Part shown: positions 22,256 to 31,873 of the stretch, piece after piece
Layout of the letters: each line of letters starts with the position of its first letter
How positions within the stretch are numbered: position 1 is the first letter of the stretch
Assembly (NCBI GenBank): GCA_030867875.1
Contig: JAOWCC010000577.1
Coordinates: 71,419,012 to 71,483,011 of the forward strand
Source: Actinernus sp. WN-2022
Lineage: Eukaryota; Cnidaria; Anthozoa; Actiniaria; Actinernidae
DNA length: 64,000 nucleotides
Reading direction: 5' to 3'
Notes under the pieces: model-generated
What the model was told of the DNA's origin: nothing
The model's database searches: none
The model's input: only the letters and a program-made list of their open reading frames with translations
Made by a program: the position numbers and the translations under genes

Positions 22256-22790
22256 ACTCCGGCGCTGCTATGGCAGCAGCCGGAGTCTTAAAATGCAGTC
22301 TGTGTCTTTTTCTTTTTTTAAATACTTTTTTTTGTTCTATTGGCGACAGAAGTTGATCAGTTCAGACCTTTGCCGCGAACAATGTGGGTCGGAGACGCTG
22401 TGATCGAGTGATAAAGCAGGAGCCATGCGCATTAAACGTTATAGATTTATTAAACACTGTTTACATCCCATAATATTATCGCCGTATAATTACCACTGTG
22501 GGAATGTAAAATGAGCAACGCGTGAGACTTCGAGGCCCTACAGTTCTTTTTAACTACTTTTTAATCTTATGATTCTTGTAAAGGAACTGTTATAGACCTA
22601 AAAATATACCAACAACGTAATACATTCGATCTGCTCTGTCTGAACAGATGTAATGCACAATTAAAAACCTGAGCAAAATACAATCTCATTGAGCTTGATA
22701 ACCACGTACAAGAACAATTCTGCCGGTAAGATATTTTTAGTGTATACCCGAATGCTGTACTCGTTTTCTGGCTGAAGAAATAAACTAAAG
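22256..22790. repeat. Dispersed repeat family B with leading hairpin
   Basis: Begins with the palindrome ACTCCGGCGCTGC-TATG-GCAGCAGCCGGAGT, then TTAAAATGCAGTCTGTGTC. A block with GTGGGTCGGAGACGCTGTGAT and GGAGCCATGCGCATTAAACG follows. The same order recurs at 23876-24560 and, without the hairpin, at about 47090, 53260 and 58150. No coding capacity is evident. Confidence 0.75.
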
Positions 22791-23279
22791 GGGACCTTTT
22801 TAAAGAAGTTTATCGACTCGTAATAATTAATTTACATTGTATTGAACGGAACTGCGTCGAACAAACATGAATTTTAGCTTTATATTGTACTGCATCAGCT
22901 AAGTTTTCCCTTATCCGAGTCTGAGATGTAGTTTGAGTCTTGTCATATGACTATATCGTATATTTAGTTTAGTTTAGGTGTTCTAGTGGAAATTGTGAGC
23001 GCAATAAGTTGGAAGATTGGAAAACATACGATAAATAGTACTCGGCGTTAACAGAGCGGACATGGAGGAGTTTGTGCCGTGTACTAGCTGTCTAGATCTA
23101 GTGTGCGAAAACTGCACACACTACCGTCGAGCTAAACTTGCCAGTAAAACTACTTCGGTCCGACATGTAGTTTGAGACTTGTCATCTAACTATATCGTAT
23201 ATTTAGTTCAGTAGTTTAGGTGTTCAAGTGGAAACTGAGTGTTTGCGAATTAAGTTGGAAGACAAATTGCGAAACATAT
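22791..23279. other. Host repeat DNA, related to 54.0 and 55.3 kb
   Basis: Words such as ATGTAGTTTGAGTCTTGTCAT and CTATATCGTATATTTAGTTTAG occur here twice and again at 55280-55340. No gene recognised. Confidence 0.5.
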
Positions 23280-23570
23280 GAAATCTGGACTCCGGACTTT
23301 TTTGGTATCTGCTCCTATTTTATGGAACTCGTTACTACTGGAAATGAGGTCTATTGATTCTCTTAGTTCTTTTAATTCTAGTGTTAAAATTATTATTGTT
23401 ATTCAATTTTCCTTTTGGTATAGAATAGGGAATTACTTGTAAAACGATACGTTACAGTATCTGTATTATTGCATAACATTTTTAATACTTGTTGTATTGT
23501 AAAGCGCTATGGGACTTTAGGGCATAGCGCTACATAAATCGATTATTATTATTATATATGAGCTTATATT
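23280..23570 (+). mobile_element. Retrotransposon 3' end (L2/CR1-like fragment)
   Basis: The piece with GGTATCTGCTCCTATTTTAT and GGAACTCGTTA encodes the typical APILWNSL segment at the end of an L2/CR1 reverse transcriptase. It is followed by GTAAAGCGCTATGGGACTTT and an (ATT)n-type tail near 23545. A second copy is at 48380-48740. Confidence 0.65.
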
Positions 23571-23875
23571 TATGCGGCCGTAGATAAACAAACTCATAAC
23601 GGTTGTGGCACTCGATCTCTTCAGCGATCAACAGTTTAGTTCGAAGCTATGCTTCAAATAAGGAACCCTAGCATAGTTGTTTTGTTAGCACAAGTATAAC
23701 ACAGGTAGCCCGAAAATAACAGAGGGCATATATTTTGCACTTATTGTTACTTAAGTCTTAACTTAACTTTAAGCCTTCATCATTTATCTATTTAATATTT
23801 TTATATGACTTGTATATTCTCTGTATGTGTACTATGTGTTAATATATTTATATGTATATATTTATTATATTGATT

Positions 23876-24560
23876 ACTCCGGCGCTGCTATGGCAGCAGC
23901 CGGAGTCTTAAAATGCAGTCTGTTTTTTTTTTTTATTTTTACTCCGGCGCTGCTATGGCAGCAGCCGGAGTCTTAAAATGCAGTCTGTGTCTTTTTTTTA
24001 TTATTACTCCGGCGCTGCTATGGCAGCGGCCGGAGTCTTAAAATGCAGTCTGTGTCTTTTTTAAATTTTTATTTTCGTTCTGTCCTGTAACAATTTTGAT
24101 CAGTTCTGACCTTTGCCGCTAACAATGTGGGTCGGAGACGCTGTGATCGAGCGATAAAGCAGGAGGCATGCGCAATAAACGTTATAGATTTATTAAACAC
24201 TGTTTACATCGCATAATATCATCGCCGTATAATTACCACTGTGGGAATGTGAAATGAGAAACGCGTGAGACCTCGAGGCGCTACAGTTCTTTTTAACTAC
24301 TTTTTAATCTTATGATTCTTCTAAAGGAACTGTTATAGACCTAAAAATACACCAACAACATAATACATTTGATCTGCTCTGTCTGAACAGATCTAATGCA
24401 CAATTAAAAACGTCAGCGAAATACAATATCAGCTTAAGTGTATCCAAACAGGTTTAGATATAAAAGGTATCGAATTATAATCTCAGGTTAGATTTCGTCA
24501 GGCGCGCTGAGATAAGAAAGTTCAAAGCTCTCAGACATGACGATGAGGTATGGATTTCAA
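23876..24560. repeat. Family B repeat with three hairpin copies in tandem (65-bp spacing)
   Basis: The ACTCCGGC...GCCGGAGT palindrome occurs at 23876, 23941 and 24006, each followed by TCTTAAAATGCAGTCTG. The family B body follows from about 24080. Confidence 0.8.
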
Positions 24561-25093
24561 GAGGGTCCACAATAGGGTCCTCAGATCCCGCTTTTCCCCC
24601 TCATTTTTTCTCTTAATCCCACCCTTCTTTAGACTTCTTTACGTTGAAATCCCGATCCCACCCTTATGTTTTTAACTACAATTTTTTTTCTGCGTTAATT
24701 ATTACAATAATGATAACATGAAATACCCACCTTCATTAAAATCCGGATAGCTGCCAAGTAAACAGACTAAACACGATTTGATGATGTTTCTGACCCTTGG
24801 ACGAACACGCAAAGTCACACAAACGGTACGCGACATGCTGTTGACATATGGAAGACGAAGATTGTTCGTTTTGAAGAGTTAATCTGCATTAAATCAAAGC
24901 GATTCCCGCTTCCCGCCCCCTCAAAAACATGAAATCCCGCTTCCCGCTCGTACCTGAAATCCCGCGTCCCACGGCCTGTTTTTAGCTCGCATCCCGAATC
25001 CCACCCTCGAAATAAGCCCGCCATCCCGCCAAACCTATTGTGGACCCTCTTTCAATGATTCATTGTCAGAAAGCGGGTAGCTAAGAATAACAT
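24561..25093. other. Host DNA with a CCC-rich simple sequence
   Basis: Repeated short words of the type AATCCCGC/TTCCCGC between 24590 and 25030; no gene recognised. Confidence 0.5.
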
Positions 25094-25259
25094 AGCCTGC
25101 AATGCAGGCGTTTCTAGTGGTTTTCCCCGCTTTCGTGGACGTTTTCCGCTCACGAATGAATTTCAGACGAGTAGGAATGGAGCGAGGACGAAAAAGCGCC
25201 ATTCTTCCCTCGTCCAAATATATTTCGGTTTCCCAAATAAAACGCCTGCATTGCAGGCT
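25094..25259. mobile_element. 166-bp palindromic MITE, TAGCCTGC ends, about 9-bp target duplication
   Basis: It starts TAGCCTGCAATGCAGGCG and ends with the complement CGCCTGCATTGCAGGCTA. Each terminal segment is itself a small palindrome (GCCTGCA-A-TGCAGGC). Flanks are AGAATAACA and AGAATAACC, an 8-of-9 match to a duplication. Same end type as the 1150-bp element at 54108-55257. Confidence 0.75.
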
Positions 25260-26012
25260 AAGAATAACCTGGCTAGAGTGTCTTTCTACTGGAGTGAGAG
25301 ACATTATGCATGTCTGAGCTGAGGAAGATCAACTTTGGAGCATAAAACCTCATTGGGCTTTTAAATGAAACAAGAGCCCATCTGGGCTTTCACTCGGGCC
25401 ACATGAGATTGAAGATGAAATTACACTTTCATTTGAAATCCTCTTAGTAATAACCAAAGGGAAGAATTATTAGCTGAATATTAGCAGTCTTTAGGAGTTG
25501 CTGGTAGCGCGGTGACTTTCATTCTCTGCTCCCCTAGTATATATACATGTATGTAATTTAATATTTTTGTTTTCTCGTATATAAATTAAAGTAGTGACCT
25601 TTACTGTAAACACTACTTATTCATGCAACACACGTTTACAATTTAGTCTGCAGGTCCGGTAAAACTGCAGGTTCCAGTCGTACTAAACAGTCCGAATTTG
25701 ACCAAAGTGAAACGATCGAGCTGCTCGCGTCCGTAGATATATATTTCTTCGTTATGCACTTTTGACATGATATAATTCTTCAAATGGCACAATTGTTTTA
25801 TTTCTTATGTATAATAATAGAGTTCTCAGCTGTAAAAAAAATAGAACATTCTATGGAAGATTTCTTGTCCTAAAGTTTGGAAACGTAACACATGCATTTG
25901 ACGCTAGAAAGTTCAGTACTCGCGGAAGTACGCAATTAGGTTAATTTACTAGTGGCAGTTTACTAGTTTGCACTATCGGCTGTTATGGAATGGAAACATA
26001 CTTTCACAGCTA
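25260..26012. other. Host DNA, no recognised gene
   Basis: AT-rich sequence without recognisable domains. Confidence 0.4.
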
Positions 26013-26815
26013 AATATGTATGTCGATTGGTCAGAAGGATATCTTGTTTAAGATGCTACGGTCCTTTCCGCATCAGGAAATTTTTAAACGGGAGTTTTCG
26101 TACAGTATTTCAAGCTATGCTGTAGCGCGAGTTCAGTTAAGCCACAAATGTCCGTGAAACTAATACCGTGTTCATTATTATCGGTTTTCTCTATGGGTTC
26201 TCATGTATTCAATAATTACTTCTGGAGCCTCATATGTACGTCGATTGGACACAATGATTTCCTCTTTCAGTTTTTCCCTTTAGTTTGGACATTAGGGATA
26301 TATCCTTGGAGATTTCGTACAGTTTAGCGACCGTGTGTCGAAAGTAGAAACGGTTCGCTTGTCACGAAAGTGCGTAAACAAACTGTCACAAGCGGTTTCA
26401 TAGCAGCTCGATGTTTGACTCTCATATAGTCGATGAAAACTTATATAGCTTCATATGTACGTCGATTGCTCACAAGGATTTCCTCTTTCAGTTTTTCCCG
26501 TTGGTTTGGACATTAGGGATTTATTCTTGGAGATTTCGTACAGTTTAGCGACCGTGTGTCGAAAGTAGAAAAGTTCGCTTGCACGAAAGTGCGAATACTG
26601 ACAAGCGGTTTCATAGCAGTTCGATGTTTGCAGACTCTCACGTAGTCGATAATATAAACTTCTATAGCTTCATATGTACGTCGATTGCTCACAAGGCTAT
26701 CGTATTTGAGTTCATGAGGTTGTTCTGCCATCAAAGAAAGGTTTTATCTAACTTTTCGTACAGTCTTTGCACTCCAGTCGGTTCATATCATTTCAGCCTC
26801 GATCGTTTCTAAGCC
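26013..26815. repeat. Four-copy tandem array with about 220-bp period
   Basis: The marker CATATGTACGTCGATTG (first copy diverged) appears at about 26013, 26231, 26452 and 26671. Between markers, TTTCGTACAGTTTAGCGACC and GGACATTAGGGATTTAT are repeated. The word CCGTAGATATATATTTCTTC stands on both sides (25731 and 26815). Confidence 0.8.
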
Positions 26816-28169
26816 GTAGATATATATTTCTTCGTGTCGCTGTTGAAAACTGCCATATCATTTATATGTAAATATAAAGCTTCTTCACAACTCACACTGA
26901 AATATTCATATCCATGTATTTCTCTTCAGCCTTCAGGTATGATTTATAGCATCTTGACCATTTGCAGTTTTGGTATCGGCAAACCGAACAGCACAATTCA
27001 ATGCAGCGAGCAAGCCAAGCATATTTTTCGATCGCACATTCACTCGGGTTCAGCATAAATAAATAACAAGTATCCTGAGCCTGTTGGAAGGCTTTCGCAC
27101 GGTGAAGTTAAATAAAACATTAAAGTGGTTACATTTGAGAGATGGGACTCCAAATTAGAGAGAAAGTTCCTCGCGGGTCTCCACCATCTCGATTTACTGT
27201 AATAAATTAACCTGCCGATTGTTGCGTGACCAGCACAGTGCAATCTGATTGGTGTGAATTTGACCTTTAACGCATGCGCAGAAATTTTGCTACATGAAAC
27301 AAAAACAAAAAAATAAAAAAAATTACGGCTTGCAGATTTAGACTCGGTGCTGCCACAGGCAGCCCGAGTAATAAATACCGACAAGCGGGATATTTATGGA
27401 GTGATTCTTCTGAAGAGACGATAGTTTACACCGGGAGTTTACACTGGGGTTAAAGAGAATCAAAACACTGATATAAATGTTGCAGACAAAATATATACTC
27501 TTGTGGGCTCTCCACTGTGCTTTCGGGCTGGCGACATTTGTTTCCTTCGTCTACCATGGCCAGTTGGCAGTAAAGCCGCTGTTGAAGCCAAGGTATAGAA
27601 TGGTCTCTCAAAAAATTGTGAGTCTCGGCAAAATTCAAGCAAGTCTCGAAATCTCGGCGTTTCAAAAAAGAGTAACAAGGGTCTCGGCGAGTCTCGGATT
27701 TGACCATTCTATACCCCTACAACCAGAGATCGTGCAAATATTAAATGCTCTTTGAAAATCACACGAGTTCGGATTAATCCTAGATTGCGAGAGAAAACCT
27801 GAATAAGAAATGGCTGGAACTGCGTTACGTGACTGATCGATCACGAAATCAGTATGTTACATTAATTCTAGCACTAAATATTATAATTTTAGGCGAACGT
27901 GTATGTGTTTGTGTACATTGTTTGTGTCGAATTCTTCATTGGATTTCTGACTAATAATTATTTCTGGATCTAAAGGACAACAACTTCGGATATGTGATTA
28001 GAATGTGGTTTTTTCTGTTATCGAGCAAATAAACGAAAGAGAGTTCCCAAGCAGTGAAAGCACAGTTCTGGTATACTCAGACGCAGTACAAACAATCAAT
28101 GATAAATATTCCACTTCGAGTTTAATATTGTTGTTTCCGTCGGCAAGTTGACCTCAAACCATCATAATT
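26816..28169. other. Host DNA, no recognised gene
   Basis: Short frames only. 28164-28169 (ATAATT) is the left target duplication of the next element. Confidence 0.4.
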
Positions 28170-28707
28170 CAAGGGCACCCAACGAGTACTTTTTGAAATT
28201 CGTTTGAAACCAGTTGTCTGCAGCTTATCTAGCCATTTTAAAGCGCCTACTATGTCTTTTCACGTATTCTAGAAAGCTATTAGCTGTTCGGATTTTCTAG
28301 GTGGAAATCGCGTCAACCGAAATACTATGGCAAAATATTCCCAGCCTACGAATTTGTTAGTAGTCTCGAACAGAAACAATAATTTTCTAGCCCAAGTAAC
28401 TTCATGTTGCAAAGTTTTGTGGAGGTACGAATTTTTTAGCGATTCTTTTTCCCTTTAGACAATTCTTAGGGAATGAAAATGTGTTGTTCTGACTCTATTG
28501 ATCAGAAGAATTGGGACGTACGAATATTTTAGGGGAACCTTTTAGTCTCCCTTTTCTTCTATAATTTTCTAGGGATTTAAAACAAATTTTCTAGCCAGTA
28601 TTTCAGAAAACAATTTTCTAAGGACAATTTTTTTCAAATCCGAAAGTTTCAGGCTAACTTACTCTCCCGAACAGCTTTTTAACCGAAAACTTCGTTGGGT
28701 GCCCTTG
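28170..28707. mobile_element. 538-bp non-autonomous DNA transposon, 6-bp target duplication
   Basis: Inverted ends CAAGGGCACCCAACGA (28170) and its complement (to 28707) are flanked by ATAATT on both sides (28164-28169, 28708-28713). No coding frame. A 6-bp duplication would fit groups such as IS3EU, but the family was not identified. Confidence 0.75.
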
Positions 28708-28713
28708 ATAATT

Positions 28714-29270
28714 GATAAATTTCCCAGTTGAAGAGTACTCTTTACTGGTTGTGCATCCACTTATTTCAGAGTTCTCCTGGACTCTTGAACACCTTTTATC
28801 AAGCATAATTTCCCTTCTATGCCGAGAGTTGCCTTGATGCCGAAGGTTAATTAATACAATAAATATCTCGCAAAAAATCCTGATACCAACATTACTGCCA
28901 TATACATCAAGAACGTCTTAGGATGATAAACTAGCGGTGTAAAGAATGTTGTCGGGATATAGGTGGATGCAATGGGATCGGCAGATCACCTTGTAGAAGC
29001 GATTCAACTTGAAAGCCTTGGGCCATCATATCAGCAGTATAGAATATTCCGCCACTCGATTTAGTTTGTGAGAAAACACTGCTACTGGTCCGCAGTCAGC
29101 TAGAATAATTAACAATAAGAATAATATTATAATTTTGCCGTTCTAAAATGTTTGAATTTGGAGTAATTCTCAACAGGAATTGCCCAAGGTTTTGATAAAT
29201 TGTAACAAACTGACTCAAAAACAATGCTAACTTATCGAGAGAACGGGAATTGGAAACCCAACCTAACCTC
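28714..29270. other. Host DNA, no recognised gene
   Basis: Nothing recognised. Confidence 0.4.
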
Positions 29271-29340
29271 GTCCCGGGTCCTTCTCGGTCAGATCCAAGA
29301 TGGCCGCCATCTTGGGTCTGACCGAGAGGATCCTGGGGAC
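29271..29340. repeat. 70-bp palindrome centred on CCAAGATGGC/GCCATCTTGG
   Basis: Arms of about 34 bases pair with few mismatches: CTCGGTCAGATCCAAGATGG against its complement near 29304-29328, and the outer GTCCCGGGTCC/GGATCCTGGGGAC pair. It may be a minimal MITE or a host regulatory palindrome (the core resembles a YY1-type site). Confidence 0.75.
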
Positions 29341-29499
29341 CATAAGACCACAGGAAACCCAGAATCCACCTCCAGAAACCAAAATGAAGACGAATTTTTC
29401 ATGATTCATTTTGGGCCATCCGTCAACAGAGCAAGTGTGATACCACAACGCTTATCAAACACCGATAGTGACTCGTGTAACAAAGTTTAATATATATCC

Positions 29500-30205
29500 A
29501 GTTCAGTTATGGTTACTAATATTCTCTAGTCTCCACAGGTAGAACACGCATGCATATGAGGTCGTGCGAACTGGACATTTAATAATTTTCTTGTTATGAT
29601 TTTTGTTAATTAAGTTAGAAAATTAATTACAAAGTGCTGGTGCACTAGTATTCTGACTCTGTAGAATTTTAGATCACATCATAGTAATTTTGGGCTTCCT
29701 GTGTTATCCTGGCTTACTTGAAGTCGCTCGTGTTCACTCGTGTTTACTCCTGTCAGGAGCCCATTACCAGGAGCGTCCATCTTCCCCACTGTGTCTGTAC
29801 CCCAGCACAGAGGTAGATGAGGCTATTTTTAGCATTGCGTTTCGCGCGAAAAAGAACAAAGGTAGGCTATTCTTAGCCAATCAGATAGCTATTCATTATC
29901 ATTCTTCTCACTTTCAACGCGGGAATTCGAATTGCTAGTTTTCACTAAATCCCCAGAGATTCAAATGTTGGTGCCCCAACAAAAGAAGCTAACGAGGAAT
30001 CTATTGTTTAAGGGCATCAACATGGCGGCAACCTCTTTTCGTGGGAATTTCGAATCTAAAAATAGCCTCATCTACTCCTGTGCTGGGGACCCAACCCATA
30101 ACAGAGGAACGCTCCTGGTAATGGGCTCCTGTCGTGTTCTGAATCATGTGGAGTTTTAGATCAGATTGACTGTGCGTGTTAACTTTCGCATCTGATTGTG
30201 CATTC
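29500..30205. repeat. Dispersed repeat family A copy with nested inverted-repeat element, target of Polinton 2
   Basis: Words typical of family A (CTCGTGTTCACTCGTGTT, GTGGAGTTTTAGATCA, CGCATCTGATTGTGCATTC) are split by a nested element. Its inverted ends AGGAGCCCATTACCAGGAGCG and the complement lie near 29756 and 30142. Polinton 2 then inserted at 30206-30211 into the same family A copy, which continues after 46627. Confidence 0.7.
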
Positions 30206-30211
30206 GCAAAG
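30206..30211. repeat. Left target-site duplication GCAAAG of Polinton 2
   Basis: GCAAAG directly precedes the terminal AGTAGTATAG and is repeated at 46622-46627. Six base pairs is the standard Polinton duplication. Confidence 0.93.
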
Positions 30212-30314
30212 AGTAGTATAGAGGGTGGGGGCACCGGACCATTTCAATCTCTTCGAGATCAAAATGATCCGTTGTCGACCTCAAAGAAGGTCTCTCCCCA
30301 CCCTCAATACTACT
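30212..30314. repeat. Terminal hairpin palindrome, left end of Polinton 2
   Basis: The outer arm 30212-30230 (AGTAGTATAGAGGGTGGGG) pairs with 30296-30314 with one mismatch. Inside are two further stems: CGGACCATTT/AAATGATCCG continuing into ATCTC-TTC-GAGAT, and GACCT/AGGTC. The fold is a branched (T-shaped) hairpin like that of adeno-associated viruses. Confidence 0.88.
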
Positions 30315-30723
30315 GCAGCTTCATTCTGCTATGTTTTCGTTGTTCGTGTTCTACTATCCTTGGAATTATTTAGGGCGTGGTCAGTTTAGGGCGTGGTCAA
30401 TTTAGGGCGTGGTCGAATTCTTGAAATTCTTCATAACCGGTTTAACCAGTTCAATCTTTGGATGTCAAATTCTTGGAAATCTCCATAACCGGTTTCAATC
30501 TTTGGATGTCGAATTCTTGGATATCGAATTCTTCTCTTCATTCTTCTCTTACTATAGTATTCAACTTTTCATAGTTGCATTCTAGGCTATCCATTCTAAT
30601 GGCTTCATTGCCTTGCCAGCTATCCGCTATTGCCATATATTGGCTTCTGCGAGTTTCTTCTATTTCATAGTGCATTCGAGGTATCTTGCATCTTCTCTAT
30701 GTAATGGATGCTGGTGCATGGTA
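30212..30723 (+). repeat. Left terminal inverted repeat of Polinton 2
   Basis: Nearly identical to the complement of 46166-46621 for the first about 385 bases, apart from a short duplication of GAATTCTTGGATATC-type sequence on the left side. Similarity then declines to about 30723. It contains three 16-bp copies of TTTAGGGCGTGGTC (30369, 30385, 30401) and two AACCGGTT sites (30435, 30487). Confidence 0.92.
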
Positions 30724-30740
30724 CTCTATATTTAATATCT

Positions 30741-30756
30741 AATATAGTAGTATAGG
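30741..30756 (+). promoter_or_regulatory. ATG-proximal TATA-like motif of the VLTF3-like gene
   Basis: AATATAGTAGTATAGG directly abuts the ATG at 30757. It contains the decamer AGTAGTATAG that also forms both ends of the element. Similar TATATAG/AATATAG motifs precede most genes of both elements. Confidence 0.5.
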
Positions 30757-31353
30757 ATGAACTGCAATTCAGAAATCCATGATGAGATGAAAGACTTTGG
30801 AGAGTTGTGTCCTTTCTGCAATGAGCGATTGATAGATTACGTACGCAAGAAAGAGAGTGAGTCGTGTTGTGGCAATACAGAGATAATTAATGATAATGGT
30901 ATGTATGTTTGCAAAAGCTGTGGTGTAGTTCATTCATATCGTTTGGTGAATGGATATATCGATTACTACGAAAATAGGTACCGAATGAGACGTAAGTCTA
31001 TCTACCATAGGAAATACCATATTGACAATATATTCATTGCGAAATTTGATTTACGATATGGTGAGTGCATTGATATTCGTAGGATGTTCAATAAATTCGA
31101 AAGTGCTATTGATGTTATATTGAAACGGAAGAGGTATCCAATACTAGATTTCGTGTTCTATAAGTTGTTCGAAATGAAGTTTCGCGAATCTGGAATCGAT
31201 AACTATCGCATCCATATGCAAAAGTGTACTAGGTACATATCGAAGATTACTGTTAAACGATATGTTAGGATATGGAAGAAGATCTGTGATATGAATGAAT
31301 GGTTATACATAGAGACTCATAATGGCGTTTTTGCAAGAAGTGAAGATAATTGA
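30757..31353 (+). CDS. VLTF3-like late transcription factor with zinc ribbon
   Basis: A 198-residue protein. The N-terminus has paired cysteines C18-P-F-C21, C37-C38 and C52-K-S-C55-G, i.e. a TFIIB-like zinc ribbon with a glycine after the last pair. It is followed by Y-HRKYHIDNIF (about residues 78-88), which resembles the Y-x-R-x-x-H-[FI] signature after the ribbon in poxvirus VLTF3-type factors. The C-terminus is helical and basic. It would direct transcription of late virion genes. The ATG is set by the adjacent AATATAG motif. The identification is from pattern memory, without alignment; a general TFIIB-type ribbon protein is the alternative. Its C-terminus is also present in element 1 at 3-131. 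Confidence 0.6.
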   Translation: MNCNSEIHDEMKDFGELCPFCNERLIDYVRKKESESCCGNTEIINDNGMYVCKSCGVVHSYRLVNGYIDYYENRYRMRRKSIYHRKYHIDNIFIAKFDLRYGECIDIRRMFNKFESAIDVILKRKRYPILDFVFYKLFEMKFRESGIDNYRIHMQKCTRYISKITVKRYVRIWKKICDMNEWLYIETHNGVFARSEDN

Positions 31354-31364
31354 TATGGCAATGA

Positions 31365-31862
31365 TCAACTAGTTGCGTACTTCTTGTTGTATCTCTCTCT
31401 GAATCTATCAACTAGTGGACATAGGTCACTAACTTGATCGTCCAACCAGTTCAACTCTAATGTAAATCTTTCGATGTCGAGTTCTTCTCCACGCAGATAT
31501 GCCCTTATTTTATTCAAGATCTTCTGATATGATGTGTACGCAAATTTGCTCATTTCCGTCTTCCTATTGTAGTTTTTCATTTTTAGTAGTCCTTGAAGCA
31601 ATAGTCCTGATCCCGATATTGTACCGAGAATGATTGGATTTAGTGTTATAGACCCAATGATTACGCCTGTACTTGTGAGACCAATTGACGATAAGTGTAG
31701 AATTGTATTAACCTTCTTGAATCGTTTGTATGCTTGCTTGTGGTAGAAGCATTTTTTGTGGTAGTGAGAATACAGGTTTTTTAGCATTTCGACATCTGCT
31801 TCACTCAAGTCCTTGTCTATATGATTGAAGTTGAATATGTCTACTTTCAACGTCTTTGCCAT
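31365..31862 (-). CDS. Two-segment membrane protein of Polinton
   Basis: 165 residues. Residues about 50-90 form two hydrophobic segments separated by a short polar turn (LHLSSIGLTSTGVIIGSITL and then LGTISGSGLLLQGLL). The flanks are charged and helical, and the C-terminal half is a probable coiled coil. It is convergent with the VLTF3-like gene (12 bases apart) and preceded by TATAGCTAT before its ATG. Same place and strand as the broken gene at 178-768. Function unknown; a virion membrane or host-membrane protein is inferred. Confidence 0.6.
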   Translation of the reverse strand: MAKTLKVDIFNFNHIDKDLSEADVEMLKNLYSHYHKKCFYHKQAYKRFKKVNTILHLSSIGLTSTGVIIGSITLNPIILGTISGSGLLLQGLLKMKNYNRKTEMSKFAYTSYQKILNKIRAYLRGEELDIERFTLELNWLDDQVSDLCPLVDRFRERYNKKYATS

Positions 31863-31873
31863 ATAGCTATACG

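Noticed and set aside
23062..23175. 37-codon frame with CTSC and CENC pairs
   Set aside because: Zinc-knuckle-like but very short, inside dispersed repeat DNA, and the related sequence at 55.42 kb does not keep the frame.
27477..27755. 92-codon plus-strand frame with a possible signal peptide
   Set aside because: The second half is a low-complexity repeat of GTCTCGG words; no recognised domain.
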